The notes: a model not told the origin generated them from the sequence alone. DNA of 64,000 nt from Uliginosibacterium flavum (GCF_040566545.1 NZ_JBEWZI010000012.1:62001-126000), one strand, 5' to 3'; positions 27,557-36,696 are shown, counted from the first letter of the stretch. Translations and numbers: made by a program.

Positions 27557-28410
27557 GTGGCCCGCAGTTTCTGCTGCTGTTTATTGGCCTGATGCTGGCG
27601 GCAAATCTCTGGCTGCGCTGGCGCATCCGGGCAGGCGAAGTCCGGCCGCGCATCTCGGTGCGCTTTGCCCAGGACCCGCTGCGGATCGCCGCCCTGCGCG
27701 ATGGCCCCGACGCGGCAATCAAGCTCGCCATCTTTTCGCTGATTGATCGCGGCCTGCTGCAGGAATTCGATGGGCTGCTCGGCACTGCCGGCGAACTTAC
27801 CGGGCATGCACGGCGCCCGCTGGAGCAAGCCATTCTCGATTGTTGCGTGACGAATTCGACCGTCAACGCAGTTTTCCTGGACGCGCAAGTAAATCGCGCC
27901 GCACGCGACTACCAGCGGGAACTGCTGGGCCTCGGCTTGCTGCCCGACACGGAATGCATCGCCCGGCGCACACACCTGGCCGGCTTCGCCATCGGCACGC
28001 TGGTCGTCGTCGCTGGTTTGCGCCTCGCCAACGCCTTCATCCAGGGCCGCAGCAACGTCTGGTTTCTGATCATCCTGACGGGGATCGCCGTGTTTACAAT
28101 GCGCGCGCCAATTGCCAAGCGACTCACCGCCTATGGCACAGATACGCTGGCCCATCTGGAGAAGTTGTTCGAGCGCCTGCACTCGCAGCCCTGGCGCATC
28201 AAGGCCGGCGGAGCGAGCACGGATGCCGTGCTGCTCGCCGCCGTGTTCGGCCTGCACGCGCTGCCAGCCACGGTTTTCCCGTTCTGTGATCGTCTGTTCC
28301 CGCGTCCGCCGCCCAGCTCCAGCAGCAGCGACAGCGGAAGCAGCGGAAGTGATTCGGGCGGCGGTGGTGGTTGCGGGGGGGGTGGCTGTGGTGGGGGTTG
28401 CGGGGGCTGA
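27553..28410 (+). CDS. TIGR04222-type membrane protein with Gly/Cys-rich tail
   Basis: 285 aa. N-terminal transmembrane helix, a cytoplasmic part with the DAAIKLAIFSLIDRGLLQ winged-helix-like segment typical of TIGR04222 proteins, then further membrane helices (about residues 145-185 and 220-240). The tail is Ser then Gly/Cys-rich (GGGGCGGGGCGGGCGG), also a family trait. Co-translated with the preceding nucleotidyltransferase-like gene. Role unknown. Confidence 0.85.
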   Translation: MSGPQFLLLFIGLMLAANLWLRWRIRAGEVRPRISVRFAQDPLRIAALRDGPDAAIKLAIFSLIDRGLLQEFDGLLGTAGELTGHARRPLEQAILDCCVTNSTVNAVFLDAQVNRAARDYQRELLGLGLLPDTECIARRTHLAGFAIGTLVVVAGLRLANAFIQGRSNVWFLIILTGIAVFTMRAPIAKRLTAYGTDTLAHLEKLFERLHSQPWRIKAGGASTDAVLLAAVFGLHALPATVFPFCDRLFPRPPPSSSSSDSGSSGSDSGGGGGCGGGGCGGGCGG

Positions 28411-28421
28411 TGCGACGACCT

Positions 28422-28476
28422 GCCTGAAGAGGCAAGCTGCGCGCCCCTCTGCGGGCAGGCACACGCAGGGCTTGCG
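28422..28476 (+). repeat. dispersed palindromic repeat, copy 8 (left part)
   Basis: Left arm GCCTGAAGAGGCAAGC is intact, followed by CCCTCTGCGGGCAGGC; the right arm is not recognisable. Starts 12 bases after the previous stop. Confidence 0.6.
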
Positions 28477-28574
28477 TCGCCATAGTGACCCGGCTTGCGA
28501 CGATCCCGGACTCACCGCGCTTGTCCGCGCTACAATGCCGGTTCGAAATTTTCCTTGCCCATCTGGAGCTCACC

Positions 28575-29696
28575 GTGAAACCCACCCTCAAGCCCAATTC
28601 ACCGAATTTCTCTTCTGGCCCCTGCGCCAAGCGCCCCGGCTATTCGCTGGCCAATCTGCCGAAGGACATCCTCGGCCGCTCGCACCGCAGCTCGCTGGGC
28701 AAGGCACGTCTGGCCAAATCGATCACCGAGACCAAGCGCCTGCTGGGCATTCCGGCTGATTACCACGTCGGCATCCTGCCGGCTTCCGATACTGGCGCTT
28801 TCGAGCTGGCAATGTGGAACCTGCTCGGTGCGCGTCCGGTCGATACCTTTGCCTGGGAATCCTTCGGCGAAGGCTGGGTCACCGACATCGTCAAGCAGCT
28901 CAAGCTGAAAGACGTGCGCAATTTCAGCGCTCCTTACGGCGAGCTGCCTGATTTCGCCCAGTGGGACGCCAAGAACGACATCGTGTTCACCTGGAACGGC
29001 ACCACCTCCGGCGTCAAAGTGCCGAACGGCGACTGGATTCCCGCCGACCGCGAAGGCCTGACCCTGTGCGATGCCACCAGCGCCGTGTTCGCCATGGAAA
29101 TGCCCTGGGACAAGCTGGACGTGGTGACCTACTCCTGGCAGAAAGTGCTCGGCGGTGAAGGTGCCCACGGCATGCTGATCCTGTCGCCGCGCGCTGTGCA
29201 GCGCCTGAAGGACTACAAGCCGAGCTGGCCGCTGCCGAAGATCTTCCGCATCGCCAAGGGCGGCGAACTGATGGCCGAAATCTTCGAAGGTGCCACCATC
29301 AACACCCCGTCGATGATCGCCAATGAAGACTATCTGGACGCCCTCGCATGGGTCGATTCACTCGGCGGCGTGCCGGCATTGATCAAGCGCAGCAACGACA
29401 ACCTGGCCGTGTTCGAGCGCTTCGTCGCCAAGACGCCGTGGATTCACTTCCTCGCCAAGGACGAAGCCAGCCGCTCGAATACCTCGGTGTGCTTCTCGCT
29501 CGACGCCACGCCGGATCAGGTCAAAGCCCTGATCAAGCTGCTCGACAAGGAAGGCGTTGCGTATGACATCGGCGCCTACAAAGACGCCCCGAGCGGCCTG
29601 CGCTTCTGGTGTGGCGCCACGGTCGAAACTTCCGATCTGGAAGCCGTGCTGCCCTGGCTGGAATGGGCTTACGCCGAAGTGACCAAGGCCGCCTGA
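28575..29696 (+). CDS. serC: phosphoserine aminotransferase
   Basis: 373 aa. Transaminates 3-phosphohydroxypyruvate with glutamate for serine (and pyridoxal) synthesis. PLP lysine in YSWQKVLGGEGAHGM; N-terminal PNFSSGPCAKRPGY; substrate-binding WNGTTSGVKVP. This is the divergent type (TIGR01365-like) rather than E. coli SerC. The start is the GTG at 28575, preceded by GGAG and matching the family start (VKPTLKPNSPNFSSGP). A strong terminator follows. Confidence 0.92.
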   Translation: MKPTLKPNSPNFSSGPCAKRPGYSLANLPKDILGRSHRSSLGKARLAKSITETKRLLGIPADYHVGILPASDTGAFELAMWNLLGARPVDTFAWESFGEGWVTDIVKQLKLKDVRNFSAPYGELPDFAQWDAKNDIVFTWNGTTSGVKVPNGDWIPADREGLTLCDATSAVFAMEMPWDKLDVVTYSWQKVLGGEGAHGMLILSPRAVQRLKDYKPSWPLPKIFRIAKGGELMAEIFEGATINTPSMIANEDYLDALAWVDSLGGVPALIKRSNDNLAVFERFVAKTPWIHFLAKDEASRSNTSVCFSLDATPDQVKALIKLLDKEGVAYDIGAYKDAPSGLRFWCGATVETSDLEAVLPWLEWAYAEVTKAA

Positions 29697-29714
29697 TTTT
29701 CGGCTGCCGAATGC

Positions 29715-29748
29715 AAAAACGCCCGGACTGGTTCCGGGCGTTTTTGTT
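29715..29748 (+). terminator. terminator of serC (identical to a second copy at 30435)
   Basis: Stem AACGCCCGGA / TCCGGGCGTT with loop CTGGT, preceded by an A-run and followed by TTTTTGTT. Confidence 0.93.
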
Positions 29749-29790
29749 AGCACATCCGATTCCCTTCGTCCTTTTAAAAGGTATTGCACG

Positions 29791-30396
29791 ATGGTTTCAA
29801 AACGTATTTTTACTCTGCTTCTGCCAATTTTCGCTGCCCTCCTGCTGACGTCCTGTGCATCGTTAAGCGAAAAAGTGGTATCGGTGTCTGACCCAATCAA
29901 CTTTCTGGCGATTCAAATACAAGAGACCACAATTTTAGATCTTGAAAACAAAGGTATCAGTCGCACAGAAACGGTTGAGCTCAACAAGAAAGTTACGGTC
30001 TTGATGGAAGATTACAAGGCTGCATTCATGCGGGCATTACCGTCTTGGAAAAAGGTTATTTTCTTGCCGCAAGGTTCGACTCCAAGCGTACAAGCTCCAC
30101 CAGATGTTTCACCGGCATCCGCCTATCTACTGCGCATTACCCCTTACCGGGCTCTGGTTTCGGGCGCCGATCAAGGAAGTTCACCACCCCATTTGCATCA
30201 AGTTGTCTGCAAAGTACAGTTGGTGCAACTCACCACGAATCAGACGGTATTTGAGAGAGAACACACTTTCCTGAGCAACCTTGCAGGAGGCTTTCAAAGC
30301 CGTTATCGGGCGAAACTCCTGGACGAACAGGTGACCTACCTTTTTGAACGACTCAAGATCAATCATTTCCATATTTCCCCGCTTATCTGGCCTTGA
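29791..30396 (+). CDS. hypothetical lipoprotein between two identical terminators
   Basis: 201 aa. Signal peptide with lipobox LLTSC. A helical segment (residues about 35-85) is followed by a mixed region (SAYLLRITPYRALVSG; HHLHQVVCKVQLVQL). I recognise no family. The DNA is visibly more AT-rich than its surroundings, and a near-identical 30-base terminator lies on both sides, so the gene looks inserted downstream of serC together with a copy of the terminator. Probably periplasmic or outer-membrane attached. Confidence 0.65.
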   Translation: MVSKRIFTLLLPIFAALLLTSCASLSEKVVSVSDPINFLAIQIQETTILDLENKGISRTETVELNKKVTVLMEDYKAAFMRALPSWKKVIFLPQGSTPSVQAPPDVSPASAYLLRITPYRALVSGADQGSSPPHLHQVVCKVQLVQLTTNQTVFEREHTFLSNLAGGFQSRYRAKLLDEQVTYLFERLKINHFHISPLIWP

Positions 30397-30434
30397 GTCA
30401 GAGCTTCTCTTCTCAGGCAAGCATTGTTCAATAT

Positions 30435-30467
30435 AAAAACGCCCGGACTGGTTCCGGGCGTTTTGTT
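30435..30467. terminator. second copy of the serC terminator, between convergent genes
   Basis: The same stem-loop as at 29715-29748, identical over 30 bases including the loop. Followed by TTTTGTTT. It can serve the lipoprotein and, with its A-run, the opposing pilin gene. Confidence 0.9.
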
Positions 30468-30478
30468 TGCTTGCCGGC

Positions 30479-30970
30479 TTAACGCTTGAGCTTGCGGCAA
30501 TCCATCGGCAGGTATTCATCGGCGATACTGGTTTCATCGCTGCCCTGCAGTGTCATCTTGTCCGGCGCATCGGCTTTGCCGCAGACCCAGGTGACCGGAA
30601 CGATGGGCGCATCGGCAACCACGGCCGGACGCAGGGTGAGCGTCTTGCCCAGAATGGCGCCATTGGCGCGATTGCCGAATTTGACGTGAATCGCGCCATC
30701 CTTGACCGTGACCGCGCTGACATAGTTGCTGACGATCTTGTCTGCGCTGGGCAGGCCCGTCGCAGCATTATCAGCGGGGAATTGCTGCGCCGTCGCCCAC
30801 TGCGCGGCGACAGGCTTCTTCGCGATGTCGGCCAAAGGCATCGCCGCCTCGATCTGCTGGCGCACAATCCGGCCCTGCATCGAAGGGATCGCTATGGCCG
30901 CCAGAATGGCGACGACGGCGACGACGGCCATCATTTCGATCAGGGTGAAACCGCGCGTGGACTGGGGCAT
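30479..30970 (-). CDS. type IV pilin-like protein
   Basis: 163 aa. Short basic leader, then the prepilin cleavage site G-FTLIE and the hydrophobic helix FTLIEMMAVVAVVAILAAIAIP. The C-terminus has a Cys pair (TWVCGKAD...MDCRKLKR) that can form the usual D-loop. Probably a PilA or minor pilin. No other pilus genes are nearby. Start at 30970 gives the expected 7-residue leader. Confidence 0.88.
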   Translation of the reverse strand: MPQSTRGFTLIEMMAVVAVVAILAAIAIPSMQGRIVRQQIEAAMPLADIAKKPVAAQWATAQQFPADNAATGLPSADKIVSNYVSAVTVKDGAIHVKFGNRANGAILGKTLTLRPAVVADAPIVPVTWVCGKADAPDKMTLQGSDETSIADEYLPMDCRKLKR

Positions 30971-31134
30971 ATTTATCCTTCAGGAAGCCATTGAGTCACC
31001 ACAAGCGGTGAATCTTATTCACTTGAGCTGCACGGAGAAGCGCACCGCCTTCCGATGTTTGCTATGTTACGTCCGCAGGCGCTGGAGGGTCCCAGGCTTT
31101 TCGTCCGCATTGATCAAGTGTTTTAGACATATCT

Positions 31135-31218
31135 GCCTGAAGAGGCTCATTCAGCCGACCTCTCCAGCACACCTGCCCGCACAGCGCCGCTGCGCGCGGT
31201 TCTTCAGCCACCCTGCCT
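31135..31218 (+). repeat. dispersed palindromic repeat, copy 9
   Basis: Left arm GCCTGAAGAGGCTC, centre CGACCTCTCCAGCACACC then TGCCCGCACAG, right arm GCGCGGTTCTTCAGCC. The only copy in a divergent gap (pilin / MATE), ending 5 bases before the MATE start. Confidence 0.8.
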
Positions 31219-31222
31219 TTAA

Positions 31223-32593
31223 ATGCCGATGAAACTCCCCATCCGCCGCGACGTGCTGGCGCTGACCACGCCGGTGTTCTTCGAACAGCTGTTCGTGAAC
31301 CTGCTCGGCACGGTGAATACGATCATGGCGGCGCGCATCGGACGCGATGCGGTGTCGGCCATCGGCATGGTGGATTCGATCAATCTGATCGTGTCTTCAC
31401 TGTTCTCGGCGTTGGCGATTGGCGCGACGGTCGTAGTAGCGCAGTGCATCGGCGCAGGTCAGCGCGAACGCGCGGGCGCGGCGGCGACGCAGGCGCTGGT
31501 GGCGTGCGGATTGCTGGCGCTGCTGCTGGCCGCCGCGGGCGCGCTGTTTCGCGAACCGCTGCTGGCCTGGCTCTACGGCAATCCCGGGGCCACGGTGCAG
31601 GGCTACATGCATGAATACCTGCTGATTACGGCGCTGACTTATCCGCTGACGGCGCTGACGCTGGTGCTCAGCGGTGCGCTGCGCGGGGCCGGCGAAACGC
31701 GGCTGGCAATGCAGGCCAACACCCTGATGAACGTGGCCAATGTGATCTTCAGCTACGTGCTGATTTATGGCGTGGCGCTGCACACCGAATGGTTCGACTT
31801 GAAGATCGCAGGGCACGGCGTGGCGGGTGCGGCGCTGGCGATCAGCCTGGCCCGGCTGGCCGGGGTGATCTATCTGTTTGCCATGCTGCGGCGCTACGCT
31901 CATCTGCTGGCCGTAAAGTTCGCCGGCTTCCGTTTCGATCTGGCGCTGCTGCGCCCGGTGTTCGCCATCGGCCTGCCCTCAAGCGTGGAATCGCTGGTCT
32001 TCAACGGCGGCAAGCTGCTGGTGCAGGTGATGGTGGTCGGCATGGGCACGGTGGCGATTGCCGCGAACTTCATCGGCTTCTCGATCTCGATGCTGCTCAA
32101 CGTTCCCGCCAATGCACTGGCCGTGGCGCTGACCACGCTGGTCGGGCAATCCATCGGACGCGGTGACGAAGCCAACGCCGAACGTGACATGTGGTACGTC
32201 ATCAAGCTCGCCACCCTCCTGATGTTGGGCATTGCCTTGCTCAGCGCGCCCTTGGCACATTGGATCGTTGGCCTGTATTCGACCGACCCCGAGGTTGTGG
32301 CACAGGGCGCGACGCTGGTGCGTCTGAACTGTCTGTTCCTGATCGCCTTCCCGACGACCTTCGTCCTGCCGAATGGCCTCAAGGGCGCGGGCGATGCGCG
32401 TTATGCGATGGTCACGACGCTGATCGGCCTGTGCCTGTTCCGCCTGTGTCTGGGCTATGTGTTTGGCGTGATCTTCGGCTGGGGTGTGGTCGGCGTGTGG
32501 CTGGGCATGTTTGCCGACTGGCTGGTGCGCAGCGGGCTATATCTGGCGCGCTTGTCCGGCGGGCGCTGGAAGGGCCGGCGCTTGCTGGATTAG
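31223..32593 (+). CDS. MATE family efflux transporter
   Basis: 456 aa with about twelve transmembrane helices in two halves. Family features: PVFFEQLFVNLLGTVNTIMAARIG in helix 1 and the repeated element in the second half (PVFAIGLPSSVESLVFNGGKLLVQ). Exports cationic drugs or metabolites by sodium or proton antiport. The substrate cannot be read from the sequence. Close to a dispersed repeat, no operon partner. Confidence 0.93.
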   Translation: MPMKLPIRRDVLALTTPVFFEQLFVNLLGTVNTIMAARIGRDAVSAIGMVDSINLIVSSLFSALAIGATVVVAQCIGAGQRERAGAAATQALVACGLLALLLAAAGALFREPLLAWLYGNPGATVQGYMHEYLLITALTYPLTALTLVLSGALRGAGETRLAMQANTLMNVANVIFSYVLIYGVALHTEWFDLKIAGHGVAGAALAISLARLAGVIYLFAMLRRYAHLLAVKFAGFRFDLALLRPVFAIGLPSSVESLVFNGGKLLVQVMVVGMGTVAIAANFIGFSISMLLNVPANALAVALTTLVGQSIGRGDEANAERDMWYVIKLATLLMLGIALLSAPLAHWIVGLYSTDPEVVAQGATLVRLNCLFLIAFPTTFVLPNGLKGAGDARYAMVTTLIGLCLFRLCLGYVFGVIFGWGVVGVWLGMFADWLVRSGLYLARLSGGRWKGRRLLD

Positions 32594-32679
32594 CCCGCGC
32601 CGTTTGGTGCCTGTCACACCGCTCGCTTGTGATCTCACTCACCGCAAACGCCCGCCCCGCGCTCCTCTTCAGCCCGCCG

Positions 32680-34038
32680 TCATTTGCACAAGGCCGTGCC
32701 GCCAGCTTGCCAGTTGGTGGTGGTCTTGCTGATCAGGTTGCCGCCGTCGCTTTCCGGCGTGGTTTGCTGGCCTTCGCCGGCGCCGAAGAGCAGGGCGACG
32801 ATCTTCGCTTTGCTGACTTCGCCGAGATGCGCGAAGAGGTAGTCGACGCGATTGTCCTGCCAGTGATTGACGGTGTTGGTCTGCGCCATGTTGCCGAGCG
32901 GGATCTGCCACATCACGCCGGGTTTGCCGACGGTGTCGCTGACGGACTTGCTCCAGGCCAGATAGGCGGCGGCGCTGGTGTCGGTCCACCAGCGGTTCTG
33001 GCCGATGCTGTCGTAATAGCCGGCATCGCGGTCCGAGGGGTCGGTGACGATGAAATCGCCATCGGCGGCGCCGAGTGCCGCCATGAAATTGCCGGTGGCA
33101 ACGCCGTCACCGCTCGTGCCGCTATTCCAGGGCGAGGCGTGCAGGCCGACTTTGGCGTTCGGGGCGTATTTGCGCGCCATGGCAATCATGCACTTGGCGA
33201 GGCCGGTGGCGGTGTTGGCCTGGCTGCTGCAATCGCTGGGATTAGCCGTGCTGACCGTGGCCGGCACCAGGTGCGGGCTGGCGTTGCTTTGGCGCACATA
33301 GCCCCAGAAATCCGGCTCGATGTGCAGCAGCGCCGGGTTGTTGCCGATAGTCTGCAACAGGAAGCGCCAGTCGGCCAGATAACGCGTGAGGAAGGCCGCA
33401 TCGTTGATCGCCGCGACTTCGCCGGCACCTTCGCTGGTCTTGGAACCATGCAGGATTTCGTAATAGGTGATGGCCGGGATCTGTGCGCGCGTAGCGCCCT
33501 GCCAGGTGGCGCTGGCGGTGGTCTGCAGGTGGCTCAGCACGTACTGACCGGGAGCCTTGCTCGTATCCTGCCAGCATCCCCACCAGCTGCCGCAAGTGCC
33601 ATCGCAGCTTGAGGTGCAAGAGCCCGCATCGCGGATGCCGCCGGCCAGATAGCGATAGCGCACGTCGAAGGGCGCGACATTGGCGGTGAGGTCTTCCATC
33701 TGCGCACCGATCAGCAGCGAAGTTTTGCCCATGAAGCTGGTGGCGGAGCAGGCGCTTGTGCCGCCACTGCTGGAGCTGCTCGACGAGCTTGAGCTGCTGG
33801 AGGACGAGCTTGATGAAGAGCTCGAAGACGAACTCGACGAGGAGCTGCTGGAAGAAGAGGAAGAGCTGGAGGACGAAGAGCTTTGGCCACCTGAACTGCT
33901 GGACGAGGATGAGCTGGAACTGGAGCTGCCCGCGCCTGCTGTACTGCTGTCCGAGCTTCCACCGCCGCCACCCCCGCCGCCACAGGCACTCAGCAGACAC
34001 AGGCAAAAAGCCGCAAGTGCGGCGGTGTTTCGGATCAT
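32680..34038 (-). CDS. lipoprotein with very long polyserine linker and putative glycosidase-like domain
   Basis: 452 aa. Lipobox LLSAC, eight glycines, then about 60 residues of nearly pure serine broken only by a few Gly/Gln, the longest linker in the window. The C-terminal domain (about residues 95-452) begins TSFMGKTSLLIGAQMEDL and has TIM-barrel-like strands ending in acidic or aromatic residues (LLHIEPDFWGYV; KVGLHASPWNSG; FIVTDPSDRDAGYY). This resembles a glycoside hydrolase, but I cannot name a family; HIEPDFWG may be catalytic. Two Cys-rich loops (CTSSCDGTCGSWWGCW) look disulfide-stabilised. Probably displayed on the cell surface. Dispersed repeat upstream. Confidence 0.75.
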   Translation of the reverse strand: MIRNTAALAAFCLCLLSACGGGGGGGGSSDSSTAGAGSSSSSSSSSSSSGGQSSSSSSSSSSSSSSSSSSSSSSSSSSSSSSSSSSSSSSSGGTSACSATSFMGKTSLLIGAQMEDLTANVAPFDVRYRYLAGGIRDAGSCTSSCDGTCGSWWGCWQDTSKAPGQYVLSHLQTTASATWQGATRAQIPAITYYEILHGSKTSEGAGEVAAINDAAFLTRYLADWRFLLQTIGNNPALLHIEPDFWGYVRQSNASPHLVPATVSTANPSDCSSQANTATGLAKCMIAMARKYAPNAKVGLHASPWNSGTSGDGVATGNFMAALGAADGDFIVTDPSDRDAGYYDSIGQNRWWTDTSAAAYLAWSKSVSDTVGKPGVMWQIPLGNMAQTNTVNHWQDNRVDYLFAHLGEVSKAKIVALLFGAGEGQQTTPESDGGNLISKTTTNWQAGGTALCK

Positions 34039-34179
34039 GGCGATTCCCCGGTTGATTGGCTGCGTGTCGCAGCCTCGTTGGGGCGTGATTGTGAGGTGAC
34101 TCGCGCCAGCAGAGCGCAGTGTGGCGCGCGACGTCAGGCGTGGGCCGATAACTGGCGGGGCGGTGGAGTTTCAAGACAT

Positions 34180-34257
34180 GCCTGCGAAGCCGCGCGGAAC
34201 GGACCTGTGCAGCCTGCCTGCCCGCACAAGTCCGCTGGGTGAGGCTCTTCAGGCGGG
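34180..34257 (+). repeat. dispersed palindromic repeat, copy 10
   Basis: GCCTGCGAAGCCGCGC at the left, centre GGACCTGTGCAGCCTGCC then TGCCCGCACAAG, right arm GTGAGGCTCTTCAGGCGGG. Confidence 0.8.
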
Positions 34258-34276
34258 TGCTTACCCAGGCTGGAAT

Positions 34277-36220
34277 TTACGCATCAGGAATCTGAACCGC
34301 CTTCGGCGGTGGCGCCACGAAGCTGAAAGGGTGGCGCACGAAGTGCCGCAAAACGCTGCCGCCCAGTTGCAGCATTTGCTGCGCGCCAAGGCGGCGGGAT
34401 TTCATCGCGACGTACAGCGCCAGCGAAAAACTGACGAAGAGATTGACCAGGGCGATGGCGATCACGCCGCTGATGGCCCAGGGCAGGATCGCCCGCGTTG
34501 CCTCGAATCCCAGGGTGGTGACGGCGGTGCCGAGATTGGCGCTGGAGAAGGCGACGTGGCGGATGTCGATGGGCAGACCGGTGAGCACGCTGACCGCGCC
34601 GGCCATGCCCAGATAGAAGCCGAAGAACAGGTTGCCAATGATGGCGCCAATATGGATGTCGAGGTAGTCACCAAGCCGGGCGGTGCGTGCCGCACCGAGC
34701 CAGCGCAAGGCGGGCGCCTGGGCGATGCGTGGGGCGAGATTGCGGTAGCGCACCCGGTTGTCGAAATAGCCCGCGACCAGACCCGACAGGAACAGGCCGA
34801 CGCCGGCCACCGCAGCAAACAGCAAAGCGGCGCTGTGGGTGGGGTGAATGTCAGTGAGCAGGGAGGCAATCTTTGCGGGCGGCGCGAGCGGCGCGCCAAA
34901 AATCATCGGCCACAGCACGGCAATCAGGCAGGCAATGGGCAGCGCCAGGGCGACGTTGCCGAGCACGGCGATGAACTGGCTACGGGTGACGCTCTGCACC
35001 AGCGCGCACAGCTTGGCGAGATCCTTCGGACCGGATTCTTCGACGACGGCGGCGATAGAGGCCGCCGTCATGGCCGGCTGCTTGGTGGCGACGGTGAAGC
35101 CGAGCACGTGGATGAGGACAAAGCCCAGCGCGTAATTGAGGCTGAAGGCGAGGGCTTCGGTCAGCGGAGGCAGATGCAGCAGGGCGAGCTGGATCTTCAG
35201 CAGTGCCATCACCGCGATGATCACGCCGCCCCCGGCCGCGCCCCGGGCCATCGCCCACCATTCGGCGCGATCCGCCGCGATGTAGTGTTCGCCGTGGCGG
35301 CTGGCGGAATCCGTCATGTTGCGCGCCACCAGACGAACGTTTTCGGCAACGAAAGGGCGCACGCGGCGATGGGTCTGCTCGGCCAGCAGCAGGGTCTTGA
35401 ACAGCGGGATCGCATGCGTCAGACAGGATTCCGCGGCAATCAGATCGAGCAGCTGGCGCTGACGGGCAATCAATTGCTGCATGCGTGAGAGCAGGTAGCT
35501 CAGACGGATGCTGATGCCATTGTCACGGGCCCGCCGGCGAATCCGGTCGATAGCCTTGTCGCACTGATCGAGCAGCACGTCGATGTCGCGCACTTCGGTG
35601 GCATCGAACATCGAGCCGCCTTCGCGGATGCGTTCCAGCAGCTGGATCAGCATGACGTTCTGTGCCAGAAAGGGCGATTCGAGCTCCTCCAGCGCCGGCT
35701 CGGCCTGCAGCAGTTCGCGATCCAGTGCCACGCCGGCCAGGCGATAGGACAGCGCCCGGATCGCATTCAGCAGGCTGCTGATGTCGCGGCTGTTCACCTG
35801 CGCCAGCGGCTCGACCGGCCCGGTGGCGGCGATCAGTTCGATCCAGGCTTCGTCGCTGAGCGCGCAGACCCACAGGTAGTCTTGCGGCGCGTGGAAAATC
35901 AGCATCATCAGATCGCGCAACTGGCCCGGATCGATGACCGGCGGCAGAATCTGCTGATTGATGCGCCGGCTCAACTCCAGCCAGAAGCCGAGGGCCGAGG
36001 GCACGCCGGTCTCGGCATAGAACGCGATCTGATGCGCCTGGGTGAGGACGGCGCGCAAGGCTTCACGCAGCGCCTGCGCCGCTTCGGGCTGCGCACGCAG
36101 CCTCGCCGCTTCAGCCTGCAGCGCCCGCGCAGCGGCCGCCACGTCTTCCGGATCTTCGGGGCGGAGGCGGTCAACAAGGCGGGACAGATGGGCGATGGCG
36201 CTGGGGATTTGATTGCTCAT
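34277..36220 (-). CDS. Gcr-family 'site-specific recombinase' membrane protein
   Basis: 647 aa. The N-terminal half is helical and soluble (RLRPEDPEDVAAAARAL; DVLLDQCDKAIDRIRRRARDNG), the C-terminal half has about seven transmembrane helices. This matches the family annotated 'site-specific recombinase Gcr' in beta- and gammaproteobacteria. The name comes from an old gonococcal report; the membrane topology makes recombinase activity doubtful. Single gene between dispersed repeats. Confidence 0.85.
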   Translation of the reverse strand: MSNQIPSAIAHLSRLVDRLRPEDPEDVAAAARALQAEAARLRAQPEAAQALREALRAVLTQAHQIAFYAETGVPSALGFWLELSRRINQQILPPVIDPGQLRDLMMLIFHAPQDYLWVCALSDEAWIELIAATGPVEPLAQVNSRDISSLLNAIRALSYRLAGVALDRELLQAEPALEELESPFLAQNVMLIQLLERIREGGSMFDATEVRDIDVLLDQCDKAIDRIRRRARDNGISIRLSYLLSRMQQLIARQRQLLDLIAAESCLTHAIPLFKTLLLAEQTHRRVRPFVAENVRLVARNMTDSASRHGEHYIAADRAEWWAMARGAAGGGVIIAVMALLKIQLALLHLPPLTEALAFSLNYALGFVLIHVLGFTVATKQPAMTAASIAAVVEESGPKDLAKLCALVQSVTRSQFIAVLGNVALALPIACLIAVLWPMIFGAPLAPPAKIASLLTDIHPTHSAALLFAAVAGVGLFLSGLVAGYFDNRVRYRNLAPRIAQAPALRWLGAARTARLGDYLDIHIGAIIGNLFFGFYLGMAGAVSVLTGLPIDIRHVAFSSANLGTAVTTLGFEATRAILPWAISGVIAIALVNLFVSFSLALYVAMKSRRLGAQQMLQLGGSVLRHFVRHPFSFVAPPPKAVQIPDA

Positions 36221-36488
36221 GGTTGGCTGAGTCTGAAAGCAGCACTGAAGTTCAAAGGAACACCCGGCAGAGTCTGCCAGAGATTTGCATTGCAGAGCAC
36301 AATCCAGCGCGCCGGCATATCAGCCTGAAATCCTCAGTTGAAGTTTTGAAATCACGCCCATGCTTCGACAGGCTCAGCACGAACGGGATTTGTGGCAGCG
36401 AAGTGAATTTCTCAACACCTGCCTCTCAAGTAACGTAAATCTCCGTTGCCCGAGGCGTAAATTTTCGGGCAAGGCCGCTACGATCTGT

Positions 36489-36556
36489 GGGATCGACGTG
36501 GATCTCGCTCCTACAGCCCGTAGGTCGGACTGAGCTCCGTCGAAGGGGCCGACCTC
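36489..36556. repeat. REP-like block A (GTAGGAGCG / GTAGGTCGGAC type)
   Basis: On the minus strand CTGTAGGAGCGAGATCC, adjoining on the plus strand GTAGGTCGGACT...GGCCGACC, which folds into a hairpin (GGTCGG / CCGACC). These are the familiar GTAGG-plus-hairpin REP type. A related block is at 52100-52178. Confidence 0.6.
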
Positions 36557-36622
36557 CGGTCCGGGGCCGCTATGCCATATCAGTGTTATTTCCAAGACAC
36601 CCGGCCCGCGTGCGGGATTGGG

Positions 36623-36696
36623 ATGCTGAAGAGCCGCGCTGAACGGTCCTTTCAGGCAGGCATGCTTCTACAGGGCCGTCGAGTGCGGCTCTTCAG
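36623..36696 (+). repeat. dispersed palindromic repeat, copy 11
   Basis: Left arm TGCTGAAGAGCCGCGC, centre GGTCCTTTCAGGCAGGCATGC, right arm GAGTGCGGCTCTTCAG, ten bases before the rep stop. Confidence 0.8.

Noticed and set aside
33680..34099. Acidic Leu/Glu/Asp repeat protein on the plus strand
   Set aside because: It is the reverse reading of the polyserine linker (serine codons read backwards give Glu/Leu/Asp). The same artefact appears opposite the linkers at 6457 and 8209.
34277..36220. Gcr protein as an active site-specific recombinase and sign of a mobile element
   Set aside because: It has many transmembrane helices, no tyrosine or serine recombinase motif, and is a conserved chromosomal gene in related bacteria.
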